A stretch of DNA of 25,125 bases, from the NCBI GenBank assembly GCA_003153335.1, contig PLYG01000127.1:1-25125 (forward strand). Direction: 5' to 3'. Shown here piece after piece: positions 15,285 through 22,536 of this stretch. How positions within the stretch are numbered: position 1 is the first letter of the stretch; the number at the start of each line of letters is the position of its first letter. The position numbers and the translations under genes were made by a program. The notes below the pieces were generated by a model. That model made no database searches. It was not told the DNA's origin and was given only the letters and a program-made list of their open reading frames with translations. This stretch comes from Betaproteobacteria bacterium. Its GTDB lineage: Bacteria; Pseudomonadota; Gammaproteobacteria; Burkholderiales; Casimicrobiaceae.

Positions 15285-16346
15285 TTGGACGTAAGTGCAT
15301 TTTGCGCATCGTCGCCGGTCTATATCCGTGCCGCGGGAGGCGTCGCGGCCGCGGCATCAGGCACGGTCGGAACCATCGGCTTTGCGGACGCGCCACTGCG
15401 CACGGACGCGAAGCCGGTCGCATTACGCGCGCTCGTGGCGCAGGTGGCGCCGCAAGTCTCGCGCATGGCCTCGCGCTTTTCGCAGCTTGCTGTGTTGGGC
15501 GCGGCAGATTGCCTGCGCCGGCTGGAAGGTGCGCAGGCGAGTGAGCTCGATGCCCATGCGCGCATCTACCTCGCCACCGGGTTGGGCGATGTTGCACACA
15601 CTGACGCGTTGTATTACGGCGTAATGCCGCCCCGGAGCGAAATGCCGCCGCCGGCGCGCTTCGCAACCTCTGGTAACAACATGGCGGCTTTTTTTGTGGC
15701 ACGGTACGCCGGACTTACGTCGCGCAACCTTACCTTGTCTCAGGCAGAATTGTCGCTGGAGTGCGCGCTCGAACTGGCGCTGTCCGATTTTGCGGCAGGA
15801 GCCACGTGCTCGGCATTGCTGGGTGGTGTGGATGAAACCACGCTGCCGCGCGAGTTTTACACCCGCCGCTTCCATGTCGGAGCGGATCAGGTGATCGGCG
15901 AGGGGAGCGGCTGGCTCCTGCTGGATGCTGAGCCCGAGCACGGCGTCGTTCGTGCATTGGGTGCGATCCTGGGCGCCAGCGTCGTGCCCGCGCCAGCTAC
16001 ACCAGACCCAAATAGCCTGATCGAACAGGTCCGGCGGGCAAGCCAGGTCTTTGGGGTGGATGCGTTACGGACGTCCCGCCTTGTCGTTATGCCGGGAACC
16101 GGAATTGCCGCCGACCAATTGATGGCACTGCAGCGCGAACTGGGAGCCACTGGCCCGGCCTGGAAGTGCCACGACTACCTGGGCTGGAGCGGCCGCTTTC
16201 CAACCGCCGCGGCCGTGGGCATCGCCGCCATGTTCGGTCCGATCGTAGAACATCGGACTGAAGGGCTGACCTGTCTGCACGTGAATCGCGACCCGAGCGG
16301 GCGCACCGGCCTGATTGCGTTTGAAGTTTATCCTTCCTCGCACTAA
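15285..16346 (+). CDS. Ketosynthase-like protein without the active-site Cys (candidate chain-length factor)
   Basis: About 353 residues from TTG 15285, with GGATGAAG just upstream; TTG 15273 is an alternative and the only nearby ATG (15277) is in another frame. The thiolase fold is suggested by SGNNMAAFFVARYAGLTSRN, LLGGVDE and GEGSGWLLLD. At the nucleophile position LTLSQAELSLE stands where a ketosynthase has xTxSTACSS, so the Cys appears replaced by Glu. The region of the usual second His reads YLGWSGRFPTAAAV, also degenerate. It should act as a non-catalytic subunit of the preceding ketosynthase. Its TAA overlaps the TAG of the convergent BtrH-like gene. Confidence 0.78.
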   Translation: MDVSAFCASSPVYIRAAGGVAAAASGTVGTIGFADAPLRTDAKPVALRALVAQVAPQVSRMASRFSQLAVLGAADCLRRLEGAQASELDAHARIYLATGLGDVAHTDALYYGVMPPRSEMPPPARFATSGNNMAAFFVARYAGLTSRNLTLSQAELSLECALELALSDFAAGATCSALLGGVDETTLPREFYTRRFHVGADQVIGEGSGWLLLDAEPEHGVVRALGAILGASVVPAPATPDPNSLIEQVRRASQVFGVDALRTSRLVVMPGTGIAADQLMALQRELGATGPAWKCHDYLGWSGRFPTAAAVGIAAMFGPIVEHRTEGLTCLHVNRDPSGRTGLIAFEVYPSSH

Positions 16347-17374
16347 AGAGCAGCGCCGATTGCGCGAAAAACCTCTCGCTCACGGCTGGCGCACTCAAGC
16401 AAGATGACCGACAAGGACTTGTAGGCTGCCGGAGCGGTGCCAGCTTTACCACCGTCGCCGCGAATCAGTTGCGCGCCCTGCACCGCGAACTCGCGCCACC
16501 GATCGCCGATGTCGGAAAGCATGGCGGAGGCTTCGTGGAGCGCCGGCCGGCCGAGTATTGCGGATGCCTCATCGAGGAAAGCCGCATACATGAAACGGAA
16601 GCCGGCGCCCCCGGTGCCGATCTCCTCCTGCATCCGAATCACGTTCGCGAGGTGACTTCGTGCCGCGTGGCCGGACATGCGAAGAGGCCACTTGGCAACC
16701 GCGCCGGCCAGCGCGCGGATGCCGGCCACCCCCATCAACGGCAGCGGAATGTTGAGCATGCGCGACACGGTAGTGCGCAGGCCGGCCCGCACCGCACGCT
16801 CGATATCGGGCTGCTGCGCTCGACTCTCCAGGTAGTAAAGCAACCCGCGCGGTGCGAGTGGTCCTTTTGAGAAGCGCGCGCGACGAAGGTCGTCGGCGGG
16901 ACAACGTACTACATCCTCGAAAACCGTATCGCTGAGTAGATAGTCGTTGTCCTGCCTGCCGTAGGCAATGACGTGGTGTCCGTTAAACTGGAAACGCATG
17001 TCGCGTGGAAAATAGGGCAGCCAGAACACACCCGTCTGCATGCCGACGGGCTGCCCTATTGCCAACATCTGGTCGAGGGCTCGCATGCCACGCTCGGGAT
17101 CGCGGTAGCGTGTGCGAACCAGCTTCACGCCAAGCCGCCGTGCGCCGCGCGCGATGATGGCGTTTGGCATGTCGCGATAGGAAATAAGCGGCAGGTCATA
17201 GATCTTCACAAAGGGCAAATACAGAAAAAACAGGCCGCTACCGATACCGAACACCATTGCTTCGGAGAGGTTGAGGCCGTGGTGACGCAGCAACGCGGCA
17301 AAGGCGCCGCTCTCGCAGTGCGCGGCATGCACGTGATCGAATCTTGCCGGAGTTGGCGACTCCAACGCGCTCAT
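16343..17374 (-). CDS. BtrH N-terminal domain / DUF4872-type protein, candidate acyl-ACP acyltransferase
   Basis: 343 residues. AAHCESGAFAALLRHHGLNLSE (Cys20) matches the start of the BtrH N-terminal domain, and NGHHVIAYGRQDNDYLLSDT supplies His133/134 and Asp149, giving a papain-like Cys-His-Asp set. BtrH in butirosin synthesis moves an acyl group from an ACP to an amine. Here an analogous transfer of the polyenoyl group from ACP to a hydroxyl of the dialkylresorcinol would make the ester of a flexirubin-like hybrid; this is inference. ATG 17374 overlaps the upstream gene by 4 bp; the longer open frame belongs to that gene's shadow. Confidence 0.82.
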   Translation of the reverse strand: MSALESPTPARFDHVHAAHCESGAFAALLRHHGLNLSEAMVFGIGSGLFFLYLPFVKIYDLPLISYRDMPNAIIARGARRLGVKLVRTRYRDPERGMRALDQMLAIGQPVGMQTGVFWLPYFPRDMRFQFNGHHVIAYGRQDNDYLLSDTVFEDVVRCPADDLRRARFSKGPLAPRGLLYYLESRAQQPDIERAVRAGLRTTVSRMLNIPLPLMGVAGIRALAGAVAKWPLRMSGHAARSHLANVIRMQEEIGTGGAGFRFMYAAFLDEASAILGRPALHEASAMLSDIGDRWREFAVQGAQLIRGDGGKAGTAPAAYKSLSVILLECASREREVFRAIGAAL

Positions 17375-17784
17375 GGCGCTTCTTGACCTGAATTGGGGCC
17401 GCGTTTGAGGGATGACAAAGCGATGCCGAAGGCGTTGGCATAGCGCTGCAGAAGCCTGTCCGGCAGACGCGCGAAAACAGAAGGACGCAGGTGGCGGCGA
17501 ATGCGCAGCGACCAAATACCGGTATGTGCTGCCAGCAGGCCCGCATTCATGTGAAAGCAGGCCATGTGGAAGGCTAGAGGGCTGGCGCGGCCTTCGCCCA
17601 CATCCCGGGCCGCCTGGGCGATTTTTTCCTCTACATCGGAGAGCGCCTGCCGGTTGGCAATGGCTTCAACCTGCCAGCCGCGACTTTTGGTGATCAGGTA
17701 CTGGCCGTTGCCATCCTGCGCATAGCAGGCGCGGCTGTGCCCCTCCAGAATCGAATCGTCTTGCGGAACCTGATGAACTTTCAT
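17371..17784 (-). CDS. Small conserved hypothetical protein with HTH-like C-terminal half
   Basis: 137 residues, no signal peptide or membrane segment. The N-terminal part (YAQDGNGQYLITKSRGWQ) looks like a short beta meander. The C-terminal part, LLAAHTGIWSLRIRRHL followed by LLQRYANAFGIALSSLK, has the spacing of an XRE-type helix-turn-helix, though this is pattern reading only. It is coupled by 4 bp to the BtrH-like gene and lies 9 bp after DarB, so it belongs to the DAR operon. I associate it with similar small proteins beside BtrH/ABC genes in flexirubin clusters, from memory. It could be a regulator or an accessory subunit of the acyltransferase. Confidence 0.75.
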   Translation of the reverse strand: MKVHQVPQDDSILEGHSRACYAQDGNGQYLITKSRGWQVEAIANRQALSDVEEKIAQAARDVGEGRASPLAFHMACFHMNAGLLAAHTGIWSLRIRRHLRPSVFARLPDRLLQRYANAFGIALSSLKRGPNSGQEAP

Positions 17785-17793
17785 CGGCTTGAG

Positions 17794-18957
17794 TCAGACC
17801 ACGGTAAGTTGCATGTAATACACGGTGAAGCGCGCGCTTTCGGGTACGAAGCAAAGCAGCTTCTGACCTCGTTCCAGTCGCCCGCTGTTCATCAGCTCCT
17901 CGAGCATCAGGTAGATCGAGGCCGAACCGACGTTGCCAACCTGCGAGAGATTCGTGAACCAGCGCGATTCGGGAATGCTGAAGTCCAACGCTGCGAGTCT
18001 ATCCATTAGCACGCTGCGGAAGTATTCCGACGAGTAATGCGGCAGAAACCAGTCGATTGCGTGCGCCGCGATGCCCCGGCGTCCTGCAATCGCGAGCAGG
18101 GTGTCGCGTGTGCACAGTCGCGTGATCAGTGCATCGAGCAGGCGCGCGTCCTGTTTAATGGCAAGATAGTCGTCGCGCACCATTTCCTCCGGGCTGTCCG
18201 CATTGCGCCAGCCGCGCAGCGTGCCGTCGGGATGTTTTACGGCGCCGCTGTACATGCAAACCGGCAACTCGTGGGCGAGCGACATACCGTCGATCCAGTC
18301 GATGCGCAGGGCGAGCCGGCCGGCTATGGGCTCGTTGGAGACCAGCGCTGCTCCCGCGCCATCGGAGAGCATCCAGCGGAGAAAGTCTTTCTCAAAGGCA
18401 AGCGCCGGCGTGCGCGCCGCCCCAACGACATTGTCCAACACTTCATGCGTAAAATTGCGCGCAGCCATGAACGAGGAGACGAGTTCCGATCCGCAGGAGA
18501 CCGCCCGCGAACAGTCGCTTGTCCGCACACTCAGATAGGCGTGCTTGAGCGCGGCCATGCCGGCCGAGCAAACGCCCGCGACGGAGATTGCTTCCAACGG
18601 AGTTTCGCCAAGTTCTCCGTGCACCATGTGCGCATGAGCCGGCATGATCTGGTCTGGAGTGGACGTGCCGCACGCGAGCAACGCCAGATCACCAACGCGC
18701 CAGTTCACGCGCGCCAAGGCATCACGCACCGCCATCGCCGTCATTTGTGCATTCGTATGTGTGGGCTGGCCCGTGCCAGGATCAATTGCGTAATAGCGTG
18801 ACAGTATGCCGCTGTTGCGCAGGGTAATCCGCCGCGCGCGTGAGGCGTGCCTCCCGACCTGCCCGAGAACACTTTCCATCTCATCGTTGGCGACTGGCGC
18901 GTTGGGGAGGCATTTGCCCATGCCTACGATATAGACTGCTTCGGCGTTCGTTTTCAA
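17794..18957 (-). CDS. darB: DarB-like beta-ketoacyl-ACP synthase III (dialkylresorcinol biosynthesis)
   Basis: 387 residues from a TTG at 18957, preceded by GAGGA at suitable spacing; the next ATG is 12 codons in and would cut the first strand. Cys130 (VAGVCSAGMAAL), His307 (FLPHYSS) and Asn342 (QVGNVGSASIY) are the KAS III triad. DarB joins a beta-ketoacyl thioester with an enoyl thioester to form the cyclohexanedione intermediate that is aromatised to a dialkylresorcinol. The adjacent DarA-like gene, 25 bp upstream, supports this over a general FabH. Confidence 0.88.
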   Translation of the reverse strand: MKTNAEAVYIVGMGKCLPNAPVANDEMESVLGQVGRHASRARRITLRNSGILSRYYAIDPGTGQPTHTNAQMTAMAVRDALARVNWRVGDLALLACGTSTPDQIMPAHAHMVHGELGETPLEAISVAGVCSAGMAALKHAYLSVRTSDCSRAVSCGSELVSSFMAARNFTHEVLDNVVGAARTPALAFEKDFLRWMLSDGAGAALVSNEPIAGRLALRIDWIDGMSLAHELPVCMYSGAVKHPDGTLRGWRNADSPEEMVRDDYLAIKQDARLLDALITRLCTRDTLLAIAGRRGIAAHAIDWFLPHYSSEYFRSVLMDRLAALDFSIPESRWFTNLSQVGNVGSASIYLMLEELMNSGRLERGQKLLCFVPESARFTVYYMQLTVV

Positions 18958-18982
18958 TCCGGTGAATCCTCAAGCACTATCA

Positions 18983-19933
18983 TCATAACGAGCGATCATA
19001 CAGGGCCAGTCGCTCGGTGCCTGAGCCCGATGGCAGTTCAAGGGCTGTTGCTTCATCCTGAACTTTTCGACTGCAGCGCGCTTTGATAGCCAGGATCGTG
19101 GCGGTGAATGGGAGCACGGTCAGAATCATTGTGACCAGGAAAACCACATAGATCACCAGAACAGGCTTGCGTGCGCCGCTGCCGGGTTTGCCGACTGCGC
19201 GGAGGATGCGGCCCCAGATCCTGAAGCTGCGGTAGCCGATCCGCTCAGCCAGCAACGTAAGCGGCTGCACGGTAGCGGCCTGGAGGCCGCGCAGGAACGG
19301 GCCTTCGTCGGTCTTCCCAAGTCTGGGTAACGCGGCGTTCAGTGCATGGCCAAAGCGTTCCGAACGTTTGATCGCACTGGCGCTGATGCCGGCCTCCGGC
19401 AGGATTCCCATCAGCGGCCCTTTGTTGCCGGTCAGCAGCCACCACGGTGTCGTAATGAAGGTAGCCCATAGCGGGCCCTCGTCGGTGAGCACGACATTAT
19501 CAACGAGTCGAGCACCGAGATCGTGCAAGAGGCCCAACATGGTCTGATGAGCTCTCACCCACATATTGCGGCAGCCCACTACCGTTATGACGGGGCGGTC
19601 ACGCAGCACTTTCGCCTCGGGCGACTGCAGGAAAGCCACGATCGGCAGTGAAGGTGAGAGAAACCAGACCTGATATCCGAGCACAACCAGATCGTAGTGA
19701 GCGTCCGGGGCGATCCCGCAGGGCTCAATCGGCGGCGGATCCTGATAGACCGACTCTGGAAAGACATCGAAGAACGACAAGAAACGCCACGGAAAAGCAT
19801 AGGAGGGCAGCGGTCTAAGTTCGCGCCAGTCGATTCTTATGTCTGGATTGATTGCCAGTGGTCCGAGAAAGGAACGCAGGACGCGCGTGAGCTGCCCGGT
19901 CTGCGAATAGTGGACGACAAGAATATGAACCAT
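18983..19933 (-). CDS. darA: DarA-like dialkylresorcinol condensing/aromatising enzyme
   Basis: 316 residues. It starts MVHILVVHYSQTGQLTRVL, a flavodoxin-like phosphate-binding loop, and continues with IRIDWRELRPLPSYAFPW and LVVLGYQVWFLSPSLP, which I recognise from DarA proteins. Two hydrophobic C-terminal segments (LVIYVVFLVTMILTVLPF and neighbours, about 265-290) would fix it to the inner membrane. DarA oxidises the cyclohexanedione made by DarB to the aromatic resorcinol. It is the first gene of the operon DarA-DarB-small protein-BtrH-like. Confidence 0.87.
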   Translation of the reverse strand: MVHILVVHYSQTGQLTRVLRSFLGPLAINPDIRIDWRELRPLPSYAFPWRFLSFFDVFPESVYQDPPPIEPCGIAPDAHYDLVVLGYQVWFLSPSLPIVAFLQSPEAKVLRDRPVITVVGCRNMWVRAHQTMLGLLHDLGARLVDNVVLTDEGPLWATFITTPWWLLTGNKGPLMGILPEAGISASAIKRSERFGHALNAALPRLGKTDEGPFLRGLQAATVQPLTLLAERIGYRSFRIWGRILRAVGKPGSGARKPVLVIYVVFLVTMILTVLPFTATILAIKARCSRKVQDEATALELPSGSGTERLALYDRSL

Positions 19934-20168
19934 GGGCTGCCCAAACCACGCCGAACTTGGGTTCGATGCGCCCGCGTTCGAATCGCTTTGAAGTTTTCTT
20001 GGTCACAAGTCTACGCGCGTTTTCGAACGTTCACTCTGCCCTCGTGGTGGAATATGACCTTGCTGCCAACGTTCGCGGAATGGCGACAGAGCGTGTCGTC
20101 AAGGACAAAGCCCGGTCGCGGCTTAGTGGGCCCTGTTCCGCCCGGAGTCCAGGGCCTTTTGGCATCGC
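19934..20168. other. Intergenic region upstream of the DAR operon
   Basis: 235 bp between the DarA start and the lipoprotein stop. The DarA promoter should lie here, but I see no convincing -35/-10 pair on the minus strand. Overlapping small palindromes TTCGAA and GAACGTTC occur around 20021-20030, and CGAAC-TTGG-GTTCG around 19960. A terminator-like hairpin sits at the lipoprotein end (20129-20160). Confidence 0.5.
20129..20160 (+). terminator. Terminator-like hairpin next to the lipoprotein gene
   Basis: GGCCCTG (20129-20135) pairs with CAGGGCC (20150-20156) over a 14-base loop and is followed by TTTT on the plus strand. The T run is on the plus strand, where no gene ends, while the neighbouring lipoprotein gene ends on the minus strand at 20169, so the hairpin may only stabilise or weakly terminate that transcript. 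Confidence 0.45.
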
Positions 20169-20684
20169 TCAGCGGTAGCCACCTTCCGTCGCGCTGTGGA
20201 TTATCCAAATCAGATGGCCTGAAGTGAAATCGCCCATGCCACCGCCAGCGAAAATCAGACGGCCCTGGCCCTTGTAAACCATTTCGTAACGATGTTTGTC
20301 GCCGCCGAAATAAAATGGAATGAAGGCCTTGCCCGTGATGTATGCCCCCTGATCTGTTGGCTGACCTATCACATCAGTGACCTGCCTCATCGGCATTCCA
20401 ATCTCCAGCTTGTTGAAGCTGCTGTTTGGATCGGGCTTGCCCGTAATTTCGCCTTCCCAGTCGCCGAGTCCCTTGATTTTCCTGCCATACCCTTCCTCGA
20501 CCAGTTTAGAGTTGGTGACTTCGCCATTGCTGTTCATTCCCGGGCCAGTCCTCGCAGTGCTCGAAGGTGAACTGGTGACAGGCGCCGGCGAGTCAGTCCT
20601 GGCCATCCGCGACTGGCATCCGGCCATGGCAATCGCCGCTGCGAGTATCAGCGGTACGAAACTGGCAATTCTTTGACTCTGCAT
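20169..20684 (-). CDS. Lipoprotein with BamE/SmpA-like domain
   Basis: 171 residues. ATG at 20684 is preceded by a strong GGGAGG site. The signal peptide ends in the lipobox IAMAGC, giving a lipidated Cys near residue 22, followed by a Ser/Pro/Thr-rich linker (about 28-50). LEIGMPMRQVTDVIGQPTD resembles the G-M-x-x-x-QV-x-x-xxG-x-P motif of SmpA/OmlA (BamE) domains. Asp is not at position +2 (Gln is), so outer-membrane sorting is expected. It stands alone between the DAR operon and the APE export genes; a role in the pathway is not shown by the sequence. Confidence 0.82.
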   Translation of the reverse strand: MQSQRIASFVPLILAAAIAMAGCQSRMARTDSPAPVTSSPSSTARTGPGMNSNGEVTNSKLVEEGYGRKIKGLGDWEGEITGKPDPNSSFNKLEIGMPMRQVTDVIGQPTDQGAYITGKAFIPFYFGGDKHRYEMVYKGQGRLIFAGGGMGDFTSGHLIWIIHSATEGGYR

Positions 20685-20944
20685 GCTAAGCCCTCCCCAA
20701 GTTGAGATTTCGCGACGCAAGGCAAGCGGGTTTCACCTCACGAATGCACCAAGTAGCTACAAGATTCACAATACAACATACCCTTGCATCTGGCAATGCT
20801 ATTGCCGATAAACCGTACGAATGGCGATCTGGATAGGCGCCAACTGCCAGACCGGGAAAATGAACCGCGGACTTGGATTGCATGGCGGGGAGGAAAGGGG
20901 AGCATAGGTGCTCCGGAAGCGTCGTTGGTCTGCTCTCCCCTAAC
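20685..20944. other. Intergenic region between lipoprotein and methyltransferase genes
   Basis: 260 bp. The lipoprotein promoter must lie in its left half, where the AT-rich stretch 20750-20815 is found; no consensus pair stands out. The right end carries the terminator-like repeat at 20896-20941. No coding sequence is seen. Confidence 0.5.
20896..20941 (-). terminator. Candidate terminator after the APE export/methyltransferase operon
   Basis: On the minus strand, directly after the methyltransferase stop, AGGGGAGAGCA (20941-20931) can pair with TGCTCCCCT (20904-20896) and is followed by TTTCC. A competing shorter hairpin GGAGCA-TAGG-TGCTCC occupies 20899-20914. The short T run makes strong intrinsic termination uncertain. 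Confidence 0.5.
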
Positions 20945-21655
20945 CTAAAGTGTTGCGACCAGCAGTACGTTGGCAAACGGCGTGCCGGCGCTCATTGGAA
21001 TCGCCTCGACCCGGAACCCCAGTGCGCCCAGCACGTCTTTCCAGGCAGAGAGCCGCCGGCAATAAAGTCGGATGTACCCGTGCCCGCGCATGAACATCAT
21101 CGTGTGATCGACCCAGATGCTCCAGCGAAACCCCCATCCGCCGCCGGCGTCGCCGACCCGAAGCAGCAGCGTGCCAGAAGGCAGGAGTGCGTCGCGCACG
21201 CGGCGGAGCAGCGCATCCTGCTCGGCAAGGCCGATGAAGTGCAGCACATCGAGAATGACGATCACATCGGCGCGGCCGAATGCCGTGGAGCGGATGTCGC
21301 CGGCAATGAATTGGGCCGTGTTGCCCAGCGCCGCGCGGGCGCACTCGACATCGCGCGGCATCAGTTCGACGCCGGCGATGGTCGCGAGGCGTGGCGGCGC
21401 CGGCCAGTTTGCTGGCCAGTTACCCGCATCGAATTGCGCCCGCGCCGCGAGCATCCAGGAAGCCAGCAGGCCCTGCCCGCAGCCCAGGTCCAGCAGCCGG
21501 TCGCCATCGGGTATCAGGCCGCGCTCGAGCAGACCTGCAAAAGCCGGATCGCTGCCCAGCTTGCCGCGCGCGAAGTGCCAGGCGAAACGCCCGGCGGCGC
21601 GATACGGCGCCGACGCGGCGTCGACCAGCGCGGATCGCATTGTGTCCGCAGTCAT
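20945..21655 (-). CDS. Class I SAM-dependent methyltransferase of the APE cluster
   Basis: 236 residues. LLDLGCGQGLLA (about 54-65) is SAM motif I, AGVELMPRDVECAR the acidic second strand, and VIVILDVLHFI motif IV. The C-terminal part HTMMFMRGHGYIRLYCRRL is seen in methyltransferases of aryl polyene clusters, which methylate the aryl head group. It overlaps the deacetylase-like gene by 4 bp and is the last gene of the LolA-MMPL-deacetylase-methyltransferase operon. Confidence 0.9.
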   Translation of the reverse strand: MTADTMRSALVDAASAPYRAAGRFAWHFARGKLGSDPAFAGLLERGLIPDGDRLLDLGCGQGLLASWMLAARAQFDAGNWPANWPAPPRLATIAGVELMPRDVECARAALGNTAQFIAGDIRSTAFGRADVIVILDVLHFIGLAEQDALLRRVRDALLPSGTLLLRVGDAGGGWGFRWSIWVDHTMMFMRGHGYIRLYCRRLSAWKDVLGALGFRVEAIPMSAGTPFANVLLVATL

Positions 21656-22461
21656 CGGAGCACCGCGCGCAGCGTGACGGGCGTGAGCCCGGCGGCGCGG
21701 ATAGCAGAGAGCACCTGCGGCAGGACTGCCAGTATCACCGGCTGTCCGGTGGCCGTGCGGGCAGCGTTGCCATCATGGACCAGGAGGATGTCGCCGCCTT
21801 GCAGGTTGGAAAGCAGCCGGCGCAGGACGGTGTCGGGATTGCGCTCCACCGTGTCGAATCCGCGCCGGGTCCAGCTTGCGAGCCGGAGGCCCACCCGGCA
21901 CAACGCGGGATCGAGCAGCGGGCTGCGCAAACCCGCCGGTGCGCGAAAGAACAGCGGTGCTTGGCCGGTGACGCCGGCAATCGTCTCCTGCGCCGCACGC
22001 AGTTCGCGCGTGAACCCGGCTACACCCAGCAATGCAAAATGCCACCAGTGTTGATCGCTGTGATTCTCCACCGCATGACCGCGCCGCACGATCTCCCGAC
22101 ACAGATCGGGATACCGGGCGACGTTCTTACCAATGCAGAAGAACGTCGCGCGGGCACCGTGCGCATCGAGGATGTCGAGGACCTGCGGGGTCACCACCGG
22201 ATCGGGACCGTCATCGATGGTGAGCGCGACTTCGCCGCGCGCCGCGGCATCCGCCGGCAGCCGGGTCCAGTTCGGTCCCAGCAACCGGCTGCGCGGCCAC
22301 ATGCCTACGGCCGTCAACAGCACATGATTGGCGACAACCGCGCCGGCCGCCCAGCGCCAGAGCGTCGGGTTCACCAATATCGCCGTCACCGCAGCAATGT
22401 GCAGCAGGATTGAAAACGCCAGCAACGGCGTCGGGTGCCAGGGGGTCGGAATAGGGGTCAT
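21652..22461 (-). CDS. Polysaccharide deacetylase-like (NodB fold) membrane protein
   Basis: 269 residues. Two N-terminal membrane segments (about 12-30 and 37-53) place the catalytic domain outside the cytoplasm. The NodB motifs are visible: TIDDGPDP (catalytic base Asp and metal Asp), HSDQH (metal His pair), RAPAGLRSP (arginine loop) and ILLVHDGN. The metal site Asp-His-His is intact, so it should be an active metal-dependent deacetylase; the substrate could be an acetylated sugar carrier of the pigment. APE clusters commonly include this gene next to the MMPL exporter. It starts 75 bp after the exporter stop. Confidence 0.9.
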   Translation of the reverse strand: MTPIPTPWHPTPLLAFSILLHIAAVTAILVNPTLWRWAAGAVVANHVLLTAVGMWPRSRLLGPNWTRLPADAAARGEVALTIDDGPDPVVTPQVLDILDAHGARATFFCIGKNVARYPDLCREIVRRGHAVENHSDQHWWHFALLGVAGFTRELRAAQETIAGVTGQAPLFFRAPAGLRSPLLDPALCRVGLRLASWTRRGFDTVERNPDTVLRRLLSNLQGGDILLVHDGNAARTATGQPVILAVLPQVLSAIRAAGLTPVTLRAVLR

Positions 22462-22536
22462 GGTGCGCAGGCCGCAGTGTACGCGACGGCGGCGTCGACA
22501 ATCGTCGTGGTGCGCATCGTTGAAGCGCGTTCTCGT

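Noticed and set aside
19965..19990. GTTCGAATC resembling a tRNA T-loop
   Set aside because: The flanking bases do not pair as a T-stem and no anticodon arm or acceptor stem is found on either strand.
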